From NCBI GenBank assembly GCA_964017045.1, contig OZ024807.1:10175893-10239892 (forward strand): DNA of 64,000 nt. The letters run 5' to 3'. Shown here piece after piece: positions 45,926-57,712 of the stretch. Every line of letters starts with the position of its first letter. Positions within the stretch are counted from its first letter, which is position 1. This DNA is from Omphiscola glabra. Lineage: Eukaryota > Mollusca > Gastropoda > Lymnaeidae. The notes under the pieces were generated by a model. It was given only the letters and a program-made list of their open reading frames with translations. It was not told the origin of the DNA and ran no database searches. A program made the position numbers and the translations under genes.

Positions 45926-46565
45926 GGTGGGATAATGGAATGGTGGGACTGATGGGATGATGGGAACGATAGAATGGTGGGACTGATCATGATTTGGGGA
46001 CTAATGGGCCGGTTAGGCTGATGGGAAAGTGGGACTGAGATGGTGACAGTGTGGGAATTATGAAATGGTGGGATGATGGGACTAATGGGATAATGGGACT
46101 GATGGGATAATGGGACTGATTGGATGATGGAACTGATGGGATGATGGGACTAATGGAATAATGGGACTAATGGGATAGGGGACTAATAGGATAATGGGAT
46201 TGATGGATATGGGACTGATGGGATGATGAGACTAATGGGATAATGGGACTGATGGGATGATGGGACTAATGGGATGACGGGACTGATGGGATATGGGACG
46301 AATAGGGTAATGGGATTGATGGGATAAAGGGACTAATGGGATAATGGGACTAATGGAATAATGGGGCTGATGGGATATGGGACTGATGGGATAATGGGAT
46401 GATGGGACTAATGGGATGACGGGACTGATGGGATAATGGAACCGATGGGTTGATGTGATGATGGGGTGGTGGGACCGATGGGATGGTTGGGCAGGTGATA
46501 TGTTGAGATGGTGACAGTATGTGAATTATAGGATGGTGGGATGATGGGATGCTGACAGTGGGACT
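45926..46565. repeat. GATGGGATAATGGGACT minisatellite, about 640 bp
   Basis: Degenerate array of 14-15 bp units such as GGGATAATGGGACTGAT. All units are G/A/T-rich on plus. Confidence 0.9.
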
Positions 46566-47390
46566 AACAGTGTTGTGGGAACGCCGGCGCTGTGTGACTG
46601 GTGTAATGGAGAGATGTAAGAAACTGACACGGGAGTGGGGGTTGGTGGGAATTATTAGGTGATACACCCATAGGCGTGGCTGTTATATATATTTTACAGT
46701 GGGTGAATTACAGCTCCGCGCATACATCTGTTTCATTACATGGTTGAGATAGAAAAGGGTTAAAAAAAAAAAAGAAGGAAAAAACTGAAGGAATGTAAAA
46801 ATTAAAAAAAAAAATATTTCGAAGAATGCTTTATGAATATTTGGTCTGTGGGGGGGGGGGGGGGGGGTCTGCAGCCATATCTCAACGGATGGACATCTCT
46901 TTAGACAAACGGCCTGCATTTCTTTTATAAATTGATCCTTTTTGTCAGGAGGCTGACCCACGAAACGCAATATTTTTTTTCTGCATGGTTCATAAAACAA
47001 AAGAAACCACCCTTAACCGCCATAAAGAAATGTGTGGGGTTTGGTGTGTGGGGGCAACAACTACGTGTAGTCTCAGAGTCTCCAAACAGGAATCTCGTTT
47101 TAATGTCACCTCTTCACCAAAAAAGAAAAACCAAAAAAAAAACCCTGCCGTTTTCTTTGCCTCACAGACATTAACATCAAACACGGATGTGCAATAACGG
47201 TAATGGATGGCGCCTGCTCACCCATTGGCCGACAGTTAAGGTCGCCGCACACGTAGGACTCCCGCCATAACCCGGCATTTAGCCGGCAGGGAACGGACGC
47301 TCCGATCTGAGCCGCCCGGATGCCGCTTTTGCGCATCTCGTGCCTCGGGGGTTAAGCCCTACACCGTGTCCTCAGTGGAGGTCCGACGAA
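46566..47390. other. Intergenic DNA, no gene recognised
   Basis: A poly-G run at 46851-46867 and a CpG-richer segment at 47,200-47,360 with the CCATTGG motif. No supported gene. Confidence 0.5.
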
Positions 47391-47394
47391 TCAT

Positions 47395-47556
47395 GCAACC
47401 CCACCCCAACCCGAACTGCCTCCATACATTTGATCAGAAGCGTAACCCCCAACTGTCTCCATACATTTGAGCAGCAGCGTAGCCCCCAACTGCCTCCATG
47501 CATTTGAGCAGGAGCGTAACCCCCAGCTGTCTCCATACATTTGAGCAGGAGCGTAA
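47395..47556. repeat. About 38-bp imperfect repeat, four copies
   Basis: Copies built on CTGTCTCCATACATTTGAGC followed by AGGAGCGTAACCCC. Confidence 0.8.
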
Positions 47557-47819
47557 CTGATGTACATTTTTTTAAAGGAGAGACGATCCGCTTATGAAAG
47601 CGAGGCGATCCCTCAAAAGTCCATGGAAATCAAAGAACATGCCAGGTATTGGAGGCTGGTGGAAAGCGTTTGTTAAATACACTACTGTTAGAATAGTTTA
47701 TAAGATTTATTTTTTAAGAGTATCTCTTACTCTTTGAGTTGACATTTTCAGTGAAATGTTTTTAAATTTTTTTTTTATTATTGCTTCTTGTTTATGATAG
47801 CTATTGATAACTATAAAAG

Positions 47820-48057
47820 CCACACCAAATATCACACACTTTATCACACAAAATCTCACACAAAATATCACACAAATTATCTCACAAATTATCACAAAAA
47901 TTATCACACGAATTATCACACGAATTATCACACGAATTATCACACGAATTATCACACAAATTATCACACGAATTATCACACGAATTATCACACAATTTAT
48001 CACACAAATTATCACACAAATTATCACACGAATTATCACACAAATGATCACACAATT
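47820..48057. repeat. 12-bp TTATCACACGAA minisatellite
   Basis: About 19 copies of a 12-bp unit alternating ACGAA and ACAAA forms. Open frames on both strands follow from the period. Confidence 0.92.
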
Positions 48058-48515
48058 CCTCTGGCAACAGGTTCTTCTGTTACTTTTGGAAACATATTAA
48101 AAATTCTACAGTTACTTAGGTAACCTATTAAATAATCTACGGTAACTTGGGTAACGGAATGAAAGATTCGGTGCGGACACTTTCTTCACACCTCTTTGAG
48201 AAATGTCAAAATTATAACATCTATGAAGGGTAAGCATCATAGAGGAGGTGGCGAAGCAAACATTAGCAGGGCTGTGAGAGTTGTAAAACAAAAACAACAA
48301 GTAAACCCCACCCTTAAGCTGTATGTGTCTGAAGTAGTTGGTGCCGTACGGCAGAGGCGGCGTTAGGCAGTCTTGATGATTGCAACATGGCTACGATGTG
48401 GGCCACTGAGGGGTAATGTAAATGATTGGTTTCAGAGGGGTTGGCGTATGAACAATATAAAATGTGTTTTGCGAGGGGGACTATATAAACTATCTAGCAA
48501 TTAGAAGATGGATAT
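48058..48515. other. Intergenic spacer
   Basis: No gene recognised. Confidence 0.5.
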
Positions 48516-48845
48516 GCCATTACACTAAACTTACTAGCAAATCTATTGAGGCTATACAATTGAATACCATTGCTCTAAACTAACTAGCAAATCTAAAGGG
48601 GCTATACAATTGAATACCATTGCACTAAACTAACTATCAAATCTATTGGGACTATACAATTGAATACCATTGCACTAAACTAACTAGCAAATCTAAAGGG
48701 GCTATACAATTGAATACCATTGCACTAAACTAACTATCAAATCTATAGGGACTATACAATTGAATACCATTGCACTAAACTAACTAGCAAATCTATTGGG
48801 ACTATACCATTGAATACCATTGCACTAAACTAACTAGCGATTCGA
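48516..48845. repeat. 50-bp minisatellite, about six to seven copies
   Basis: The unit contains ACTAACTAGCAAATCTATTG and ATACAATTGAATACCATTGC. Two subtypes (AAAGGGG and TTGGGAC) alternate, hinting at a dimeric 100-bp unit in the middle of the array. Confidence 0.88.
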
Positions 48846-50650
48846 TGGGGTTATGCCCTTGCATTGAACTTTTTAGCAATGGGAAGGGATTTTTTAAAAA
48901 TTCGATTGAATTAAGGGTTCGTGTTTGTTCTACGCTTCAGTTTTTATGTTTAATCAGGAGACTGGAAATGCCTATGTATATTTTTTTTTAAACATTTTCC
49001 TGCGCACTCTGTAACCTCCGATGTAAGTTTACAACTTACTTCCACGCACTTCTGCCACGAGTTCCCCGTAATTTACCTTCTGGGATTTCCCGTTTAAATT
49101 CCAGGAATGTCAAGTCTTGCTCTCCATTATCTGTCTGAAGATGTTCTTGTTGAGCGGTTCTTAGCGAGCCGTGAATATCGGCAACTTAAATACAAAACAT
49201 TTTACACAGACACATACAAAAAAAAAATGATGTTATATGTTGTTTACCAGATGAATTGTGCGCGCATGTGTGGGGCGTGAGGGAGTGGATTGTTTTTGGA
49301 GTGGGCGCATGAATTATTCATATGTATTAGTTAGACAGTGCTTGAACTCGATTTCAGGCTTTTTAAAAATACGATGGTAAGAGTGATGGTGATATAGTGT
49401 CACTGTTGAATATGATGGTGATGCTATGATGATTACATCGATGTAATCAAAGTGTAACATTGCTCAGGTAAGATTCCAAAATGACCTCATGCACCTGGGT
49501 AAAAAAAAAAATATATATTGAATTTAGAGCTTCTAAAAAATAAGTTTAAGTCGTTTATTCTACTACAACTTTTTCAGCCCCCCCCCCCCACCAATCGGCG
49601 TAGCTAGGGTTAGTGCCGCTCGGGACATAGCGCCCTTTCCTCCCACCCTTTCTACGCCAAATAAATAAATACAATACCAGACTGTGTGTCAAAGAATATT
49701 CTCACTGTAGAATGGAAGATACTTTTACATAAGACACTTTTACATCTCTAGTTGTCTCATCCTTTTGTTTAAAGATGACCGATTACCCCCCCCCCCCCCA
49801 ACCCCGAATCCAAATGAAAAGTGTCATTACAACCAGCATCATTAGCGACCGCCATTGAACCAACACCGCCGACCGTAATGAGTTATCTTTACACAAATGT
49901 GTGTTGTCTTTCAACACGTGGGGGCTTTCGATCCGTTGTGTTATGCGTCTGGGCGTGGACAGTAAGGTCGAATTGATGACCTTGTGAACTGGGGAAGATG
50001 TGCTATTGCTATTTTTTTTCAAATATTTTATTTACAAATGTGATTTCTGCTGGAGTGCATACAAGGAAATGTGTTGATAAGTGCGTAGTAATCGTCAGTG
50101 TGAGTTTCAAGAGCACCAGTGTTGTGGCGTCTGCATTCAGCCTAGACCGCCTCATTCATATTTTAGCGTAATTTTATATAAAACTATAATCAAGACAGCC
50201 GAAACAACTGAACAAACGACACCTCCCCTGTTGGAGGGACACTTAAATAATATTCCTTCATCATCCCATCGATTTGATCGGTTCTATTTTTTGTATGGGT
50301 TTCTCCACGTTTCTTTGTTCTTGTTCGCCAAAAAGGTGTTTGAATAAAACAAACCTTTCACCAAACACAAACACAGATGTAAGCCGTCATTTTTCTACCA
50401 TTTGTATCGCGACACGCTGTCATGGTGTCTTCATTTCGCCGATGTGTCGCAATAGTTAGATAATCGTGTTGGGGGAAAAATTGATTTGTTTTAAAAATAT
50501 CTTTAAAATAGGCATCTGTAATATACGGTAATAGATGTAATTACCATTGGCTTAGATGCTAATCGTAACATATACGTTTTTGTTATAAGTGCTTGTATGG
50601 TGTGTCGAGATGTCTCAGTAAAAAAAGATTTGGCCTTAAGCGGAACGAGT
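48846..50650. other. Intergenic DNA upstream of the receptor gene
   Basis: AT-rich with a poly-C run (49788-49799) and a CAG-type hAT-end remnant near 49596 (GGCGTAGCTAGGGTTAGTGC), which is repeated near 7035. No upstream exon of the receptor could be recognised. Confidence 0.5.
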
Positions 50651-50653
50651 TCA

Positions 50654-50660
50654 TATAAAA
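50654..50660 (+). promoter_or_regulatory. Candidate TATA box of the receptor gene
   Basis: TATAAAA stands 90 bases before the chosen ATG at 50,750, which would put the transcription start near 50,685 and give a short 5' leader. An AT-rich background makes chance occurrence possible. Confidence 0.35.
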
Positions 50661-50749
50661 CCTAAATGGTTTGTAGTTAACACTAATATGGCAACAAAGA
50701 AGAAATCAGAGATATTGAATGCCTTGTGGAGTCGTTTCACGTATTGACA

Positions 50750-51815
50750 ATGTCTAACCCTCGGCGTAGCCTCCCGTTCACCGTGACCGTACTGATCGCA
50801 TGCTCGGGGCGGTCACTGCAGAACTACACACCACCTCCGCACGCCACACTTCAACCGGATGTGACGCAGCTGAATTCGTTGGACTCGTATGACGTCAAAT
50901 GGCAGCAGTTGATGTCACTCGCCGGCGACGTGTTCTCCGAGCAAAACGACGACCCCTCGGGTGAGTCCCGCGGCGGGGTCCTTCTGGTCATCTTCGCAGC
51001 TTCAACGTGGCGACCGGTGACCATCTTGGAGAGGCGTCTTTCGAGCCTCGGCTTTAAACTGGAGCACATATACTGTGAACTAGAGGACACGTTCACTCGC
51101 GATCACGCCCGAGAGACGCTTGAGGAGCTTGTCGTCGGTGCTGACATCGCCGACGTGTTCCTGTTCGCCGACTCGGGCGACTTCCTCCTCGACGTCATGG
51201 AACTGGTCTCGAACGTAACGGCGTTGAAGTGGACGTCGTTTCTTAACACGGCAGAGTGGACGGTGGTCGGTTCGTCCGACAACGCTCTCGTGAAACTGGC
51301 CGGCGGTAGCAATGTGGCCGTCGATTTTGTGACCCTAGTTTACGTCGCGGACGCTGAATTTTTCGCCGTCGCTCAGAAATCAAGAGGCGCGAGTCTTCGA
51401 AACGTTTTAAAAGTCCGTATGGGACACAACCTCAACGAGAGCGTGCCTCTTTCCGAAACCGGTGGAATGCAATACGAAGTTCCATCGGAAGAATCATCGG
51501 ACTCGTCGGTGCCAATCATCACGTGCCCCTTCAGAAAAGGAAGTTTAAATTTACGCCGAACCGCCTCGATTCACCTGGGAAGTCTTAAGTCTTCGCTCGA
51601 CGGGCTGGTGCTGCCAGTCTCCATCCTACCCGAGGACGAGCAGGACTTTTTGTCGAGGGCGCACGTTGGAAACGACACCGTGTACAGTGGGTACAGCATC
51701 GCCCTGCTGGACACCCTCGCCAGCTCCATGGGGTTCACCTACTACATGGTCTCCGCGGACGACGGGGGATATTACGGATCGGTTTTGGATAACGGTGACG
51801 TCAGCGGCATCTCAG
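50750..51815 (+). CDS. Ionotropic receptor (IR/iGluR superfamily), exon 1: signal peptide, N-terminal domain, start of S1
   Basis: First coding exon of a ligand-gated cation channel subunit of the divergent ionotropic receptor type, which acts at the plasma membrane, often in chemosensory cells. I chose ATG 50,750 because the next residues (MSNPRRSLPFTVTVLIACSG) look like a signal peptide and an A stands at -3. The frame is open a little further upstream without an ATG in this frame. Residues about 20-280 form a poorly conserved N-terminal domain. Residues about 290-355 start the S1 half of the ligand-binding domain (GYSIALLDTLASSMGFTYYM, then DDGGYYGSVLDNGDVSG, the iGluR GFCIDLL...LGFTYE...NG...G pattern). 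The exon ends at 51,815 with a phase-1 donor, G|GTAAAAAG. Joined to the exons at 57,347 (or 54,641), 57,713 and 59,411, it gives 713 residues without a frame break. Base composition is clearly GC-richer than the flanking DNA. Exact ligand and expression are unknown. Confidence 0.85.
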
Positions 51816-52262
51816 GTAAAAAGAAAAAAAAATGCCCAAATAACCATCAAGTTTATCCACACTGCCTAGCATCGGGTATCCACGCTGCCTAATTATTTCT
51901 ACTTTTAGGCCAATACTTTTTGTAATGTGATATTTGGTATTTTAAAATCTTTTACACTAACTTCCCTTTAATTCGTGGGCGGCAGGCAAAATCTTCGTAC
52001 GGCTAATTGACCCACTTCCCGTGAACCTATGGAGCTTCAACTTTGGAACACAGACTCGTGGACGCCGATGACAACACGTTCTAGAAAATTTTCAGCCCCG
52101 ATCCCTCAAACCCAAAGCCCCCCTCCCAAAAAATCAGTTTTCCGGTTGTTTTTTTCAGGGGAACGTGAAATGAAAATCCAGATAACTTCTCTAAATGAGA
52201 TTTTTTAAGAAAAAAAAATCTCGCAAGTGCGTTTGGTGTGTAATGTTAGCTTTTGTTTTTCT

Positions 52263-52460
52263 GAAATAGTTCGTGAAATAGTTGGTGAAATAGTTGGTGA
52301 AATAGTTGGTGAAATAGTCGGTGAAATAGTTGGTGAAATAGTTGGTGAAATAGTCGGTGAAATAGTTGGTGAAATAGTCGGTGAAATAGTTGGTGAAATA
52401 GTTGGAGAAATAGTTGGTGAAATAGTTGGTGAAATAGTTGGTGAAATAGTTGGTGAAATA
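52263..52460. repeat. 12-bp GAAATAGTTGGT minisatellite (first locus)
   Basis: About 16 units of GAAATAGTTGGT with GTCGGT variants. The last six and a half units (from 52,383) are also found at 55,086-55,163, where they are fused to exon 3. Open on both strands. Confidence 0.93.
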
Positions 52461-52734
52461 AATCTGCGGTGTAAGAGCGGGTCGGTTATTAGAATATTGA
52501 TATAGTTCAAGGGCGTGGAAAAAAAATTGCGGTTTAGAGCCTTTTTGGGTGGGTGGGGGGGGGCACTAATTGGGATAAGTGCACAGTGCGCTACGTGTTT
52601 GCATATTTGGTCAAATCCCCCCCCCCCCCCCCAAAAGAAAAAATTGCTTGATATTTAATTTTATGAAGGATTTATACAGTAAAACGTTTGATTTTAGGGC
52701 TTGATTAATCTTCTTTCTTTCCGTCAACCTTAAA

Positions 52735-52965
52735 TGAGCAAATATGTCTTGACATATGCACAGGCGACTTTATATGAGCAAATATGTCTTGACATATGCA
52801 CAGGTGACTATATGAACAAATATGTCTTGACATATGCACAGATGACTTTATATGAGCAAATATGTCTTGACATAGGCACATGTGACTTTATATGATCCAA
52901 TATGTCTTGACATAGCCACAGGTGACTTTATATGAGCCAATATGCCTTGACATATGCAGGGTGCA
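52735..52965. repeat. 40-bp minisatellite in intron 1 (copy 1)
   Basis: Six copies of a unit containing AAATATGTCTTGACATATGC. Each unit carries a short palindrome, ATGTCTTGACAT. Duplicated at 55,438-55,668. Confidence 0.9.
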
Positions 52966-53069
52966 TAGACAGCATTAGCCAAACCCTACATCTTTGTGTT
53001 TTTTTTAAAAACGAAACCGTCGACTTATAAACCTATAGAAAGTTTTAGAAATAGCTCAGACCTTAATGT

Positions 53070-53470
53070 CCCTGTAAACGCCTATGACAAACTCGCTGAA
53101 CGTCCCTGTAAACGCCTATGACAGACTCTCTGAACGTCCCTGTAAACGCCATTGACAAACTCGCTGAACGTCCCTGTAAACGCCTATGACAAACTCTATG
53201 AACGTCCCTGTAAACGCCTATGACAAACTCGCTGAACGTCCCTGTAAACGCCTATGACAGACTCTCTGAACGTCCCTGTAAACGCCATTGACAAACTCGC
53301 TGAACGTCCCTGTAAACGCCTATGACAAACTCGCTGAACGTCCATGTAAACGCCTATGACAAACTCGCTGAACGTCCCTGTCAACGCCTATGACAGACTC
53401 TCTGAACGTCCCTGTAAACGCCTATGACAGACTATCTGAACGTCCCTGTAAACGCCTATGACAAACTCCA
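53070..53470. repeat. 34-bp minisatellite in intron 1 (copy 1)
   Basis: Twelve copies of a unit containing CTGAACGTCCCTGTAAACGC. Duplicated at 55,773-56,173. Confidence 0.92.
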
Positions 53471-54640
53471 ATGGAGTATCGCGAGCGCCGATGCTCAAGG
53501 AAATATTTCATCGCGTTTTTCTACTCTGAATTATTACACCTACGCCCCTTTTTTTTTTTTAAATTTTCCCTATATCTCTCCACCCTCCCACCCCCACTTA
53601 AACCAAAGATAAAATAATTTAATTTCCACAATTTACACTATTTTGAAAAGGGAGGGGCGGACGCGCAATGCAGTTTTACTAAAATCTAGTGTCAAGTGTT
53701 ACATTTATAAAAAAACTTTTTTTTTTAAAATTCATAAATAAATTAAAAAAAATAATTTAACAAATGAACTTAAGCAATTAGCATTGAAATGTTAATCTTC
53801 TATATTTTAAACTGTTATTTTGTTTCTCATATCTTCCATTGCCCTTAAAAAAAAAATATGATTAAAACCAAGGGAAATCACTCCCGAAATTCTCACCGCG
53901 TTTTCACTTTCAACTTTTCACCAATCATATCAGAGGGTTTCGGTTTCAAAGATCTCTTGCTGACGCAATTTCTTTCTCATTTGCTGTTTTCTCTCCCCAC
54001 CCCCCCCCCCCCCCCCCAAAGCGCCACGTGATTATTGCCCACAATGCGTTAATTGTCTCCCCTTCATCAGGAGCACATTACTCACTCACCGCCGTGACCA
54101 TCAAAGGTATTGTTTCCGTGCGGCACCGGCCCATCGGTTATCTGTGGGCGCCATTGCTGAACAAACAAGGGAGACAAGATCGATACTCTTGGGCGAGCAG
54201 CAGATCATCACAACGCATTATTGTTTTGGGTCGGCTGCGGTGATTGGGTGGGGGGGGGGTGGTGGAGGGGGGTGTAGTTGGGGACCCGGGCCATCTCAGT
54301 CAGGAGACGACATTAGCGACGTGTTGGCGATGACAGAAATGTCTCAAACTAGAGGGAACAGTTCATCTTTAAGCATTGGAGCTGAGGAGTAACACGAACC
54401 CTGGACGGAGTCTTAACAGTGGCGTAGGAAGTGGCTCCCCAGGGAGCGGTCCACCCCAGGGAAACTTGTTTCTTTATATTAAGTGGGGGCAATTTTTTAA
54501 ATTACCAACTTCAGAGTCTACTTCAGTTGGGGGAGGGGGGGGGGAAGGCTTGGCCCGAACGGGGGTGACACTAGCCTTATACTTATATACTACACAATCT
54601 TAGGTGTAAAGTTTAAAAAAAAACAACTTATTTTTTCCAG

Positions 54641-54764
54641 GTCAGCTGGCCAGGCGAGAGGCTGCCCTGTCCACTATGCCACTGAGCATGACGGAGAGTA
54701 GGAGGACCAGGATAGACTTTGTACCCATTCCCATCGCGCTTGAGGACATCAACATAATCTACAA
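54641..54764 (+). CDS. Receptor exon 2, first copy (S1 arginine segment)
   Basis: This 124-base exon lies between TTTTTTCCAG and GTTAGT and enters in phase 1, leaving in phase 2. It encodes QLARREAALSTMPLSMTESR followed by RTRIDFVPIPIALEDINIIY. It matches the iGluR S1 motif PLTITLVRE..IDFS: Arg376 of the joined protein falls on the arginine that binds the alpha-carboxylate of amino-acid ligands. Identical in sequence to the second copy at 57,347. It can join in phase to exon 1 and to either exon 3 start, but not to the second exon 2 copy. Confidence 0.85.
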
Positions 54765-55006
54765 GTTAGTTTAGGGGCGGTCTTTGTTGTTAAACGTATA
54801 GTCCGCCATTTCCAGTCCAGGCATATAGTGCACAGTGTGTATGCCATCCATCCATCCATCCGTCCGTCCGTCCTTCCTTCTTTCTGTCCGTCTGTCTGTC
54901 TGTCTATATGTCTGTCTGTTTATGTCTATCTGTATGTCCATCTATCTATATTATATAATATCACTACATCGTTTATAATTCCTATACTTGCTTATGACGT
55001 TTCCAG

Positions 55007-55085
55007 ACTTCCGGTCAAAGATGACCACCTTGACCTGACCTACTTAGACATCTTCCAGCCCGAGTTCTGCCTGATCCTCCTCGGC
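55007..55085 (+). pseudogene. Receptor exon 3, first copy, broken inside M1
   Basis: After the acceptor GACGTTTCCAG it encodes LPVKDDHLDLTYLDIF, then QPEFCLILLG, the start of membrane segment M1, and then the duplication junction replaces the rest with the 12-bp minisatellite. Translation would continue as (EIVG) repeats, then a short tail, and stop near 55,208. The exon has no homologous donor site. Inclusion would give a protein of S1 only, without a channel. Confidence 0.85.
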
Positions 55086-55163
55086 GAAATAGTTGGTGAA
55101 ATAGTTGGAGAAATAGTTGGTGAAATAGTTGGTGAAATAGTTGGTGAAATAGTTGGTGAAATA
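55086..55163. repeat. 12-bp GAAATAGTTGGT minisatellite (second locus)
   Basis: 6.5 units fused in frame to truncated exon 3. The same single variant unit (TTGGAG) as at 52,400 shows it is a copy of the first locus. Confidence 0.93.
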
Positions 55164-55437
55164 AATCTGCGGTGTAAGAGCGGGTCGGTTATTAGAATAT
55201 TGATATAGTTCAAGGGCGTGGAAAAAAAATTGCGGTTTAGAGCCTTTTTGGGTGGGTGGGGGGGGGCACTAATTGGGATAAGTGCACAGTGCGCTACGTG
55301 TTTGCATATTTGGTCAAATCCCCCCCCCCCCCCCCAAAAGAAAAAATTGCTTGATATTTAATTTTATGAAGGATTTATACAGTAAAACGTTTGATTTTAG
55401 GGCTTGATTAATCTTCTTTCTTTCCGTCAACCTTAAA

Positions 55438-55668
55438 TGAGCAAATATGTCTTGACATATGCACAGGCGACTTTATATGAGCAAATATGTCTTGACATAT
55501 GCACAGGTGACTATATGAACAAATATGTCTTGACATATGCACAGATGACTTTATATGAGCAAATATGTCTTGACATAGGCACATGTGACTTTATATGATC
55601 CAATATGTCTTGACATAGCCACAGGTGACTTTATATGAGCCAATATGCCTTGACATATGCAGGGTGCA
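55438..55668. repeat. 40-bp minisatellite (copy 2)
   Basis: Second copy of the array at 52,735-52,965, with the same order of unit variants. Confidence 0.9.
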
Positions 55669-55772
55669 TAGACAGCATTAGCCAAACCCTACATCTTTGT
55701 GTTTTTTTTAAAAACGAAACCGTCGACTTATAAACCTATAGAAAGTTTTAGAAATAGCTCAGACCTTAATGT

Positions 55773-56173
55773 CCCTGTAAACGCCTATGACAAACTCGCT
55801 GAACGTCCCTGTAAACGCCTATGACAGACTCTCTGAACGTCCCTGTAAACGCCATTGACAAACTCGCTGAACGTCCCTGTAAACGCCTATGACAAACTCT
55901 ATGAACGTCCCTGTAAACGCCTATGACAAACTCGCTGAACGTCCCTGTAAACGCCTATGACAGACTCTCTGAACGTCCCTGTAAACGCCATTGACAAACT
56001 CGCTGAACGTCCCTGTAAACGCCTATGACAAACTCGCTGAACGTCCATGTAAACGCCTATGACAAACTCGCTGAACGTCCCTGTCAACGCCTATGACAGA
56101 CTCTCTGAACGTCCCTGTAAACGCCTATGACAGACTATCTGAACGTCCCTGTAAACGCCTATGACAAACTCCA
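55773..56173. repeat. 34-bp minisatellite (copy 2)
   Basis: Second copy of the array at 53,070-53,470, with the same order of unit variants. Confidence 0.92.
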
Positions 56174-57346
56174 ATGGAGTATCGCGAGCGCCGATGCTCA
56201 AGGAAATATTTCATCGCGTTTTTCTACTCTGAATTATTACACCTACGCCCCTTTTTTTTTTTTAAATTTTCCCTATATCTCTCCACCCTCCCACCCCCAC
56301 TTAAACCAAAGATAAAATAATTTAATTTCCACAATTTACACTATTTTGAAAAGGGAGGGGCGGACGCGCAATGCAGTTTTACTAAAATCTAGTGTCAAGT
56401 GTTACATTTATAAAAAAACTTTTTTTTTTAAAATTCATAAATAAATTAAAAAAAATAATTTAACAAATGAACTTAAGCAATTAGCATTGAAATGTTAATC
56501 TTCTATATTTTAAACTGTTATTTTGTTTCTCATATCTTCCATTGCCCTTAAAAAAAAAATATGATTAAAACCAAGGGAAATCACTCCCGAAATTCTCACC
56601 GCGTTTTCACTTTCAACTTTTCACCAATCATATCAGAGGGTTTCGGTTTCAAAGATCTCTTGCTGACGCAATTTCTTTCTCATTTGCTGTTTTCTCTCCC
56701 CACCCCCCCCCCCCCCCCCCAAAGCGCCACGTGATTATTGCCCACAATGCGTTAATTGTCTCCCCTTCATCAGGAGCACATTACTCACTCACCGCCGTGA
56801 CCATCAAAGGTATTGTTTCCGTGCGGCACCGGCCCATCGGTTATCTGTGGGCGCCATTGCTGAACAAACAAGGGAGACAAGATCGATACTCTTGGGCGAG
56901 CAGCAGATCATCACAACGCATTATTGTTTTGGGTCGGCTGCGGTGATTGGGTGGGGGGGGGGGGTGGTGGAGGGGGGTGTAGTTGGGGACCCGGGCCATC
57001 TCAGTCAGGAGACGACATTAGCGACGTGTTGGCGATGACAGAAATGTCTCAAACTAGAGGGAACAGTTCATCTTTAAGCATTGGAGCTGAGGAGTAACAC
57101 GAACCCTGGACGGAGTCTTAACAGTGGCGTAGGAAGTGGCTCCCCAGGGAGCGGTCCACCCCAGGGAAACTTGTTTCTTTATATTAAGTGGGGGCAATTT
57201 TTTAAATTACCAACTTCAGAGTCTACTTCAGTTGGGGGAGGGGGGGGGGGAAGGCTTGGCCCGAACGGGGGTGACACTAGCCTTATACTTATATACTACA
57301 CAATCTTAGGTGTAAAGTTTAAAAAAAAACAACTTATTTTTTCCAG

Positions 57347-57470
57347 GTCAGCTGGCCAGGCGAGAGGCTGCCCTGTCCACTATGCCACTGAGCATGACGG
57401 AGAGTAGGAGGACCAGGATAGACTTTGTACCCATTCCCATCGCGCTTGAGGACATCAACATAATCTACAA
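57347..57470 (+). CDS. Receptor exon 2, second copy (S1 arginine segment)
   Basis: Same 124 bases as at 54,641, between TTTTTTCCAG and GTTAGT. It is the copy next to the intact exon 3, so the simplest full-length transcript uses exon 1, this exon, 57,713 and 59,411, skipping the first exon 2 and broken exon 3. The protein is the same if the first copy is used and this one is skipped. Confidence 0.85.
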
Positions 57471-57712
57471 GTTAGTTTAGGGGCGGTCTTTGTTGTTAAA
57501 CGTATAGTCCGCCATTTCCAGTCCAGGCATATAGTGCACAGTGTGTATGCCATCCATCCATCCATCCGTCCGTCCGTCCTTCCTTCTTTCTGTCCGTCTG
57601 TCTGTCTGTCTATATGTCTGTCTGTTTATGTCTATCTGTATGTCCATCTATCTATATTATATAATATCACTACATCGTTTATAATTCCTATACTTGCTTA
57701 TGACGTTTCCAG

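Larger units (their letters stand above)
51816..54640 (+). other. Intron 1 of the receptor (to exon 2, first copy)
   Basis: Bounded by GTAAAAAG and TTTTTTCCAG. It contains the 12-, 40- and 34-bp minisatellites, C runs (52617, 54000) and the left break of the 2.7-kb duplication at 52,383. Confidence 0.75.
52383..55085. repeat. 2.7-kb tandem duplication, copy 1 (2,703 bp)
   Basis: This segment starts inside the 12-bp minisatellite and ends after CTCCTCGGC inside exon 3, and is followed head-to-tail by copy 2. Landmarks repeat at a constant offset of 2,703 (52,383/55,086; 53,424/56,127; 54,028/56,731), rising to 2,706 after two poly-G runs that are two and one base longer in copy 2. I saw no other differences. 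At the junction both sides share TCGG just before the break. Confidence 0.95.

Noticed and set aside
55007..55208. Reading the (EIVG)n tail as a genuine alternative receptor domain
   Set aside because: It arises exactly at a duplication junction, where the 12-bp minisatellite replaces M1 codons. The intact exon exists 2.7 kb downstream.
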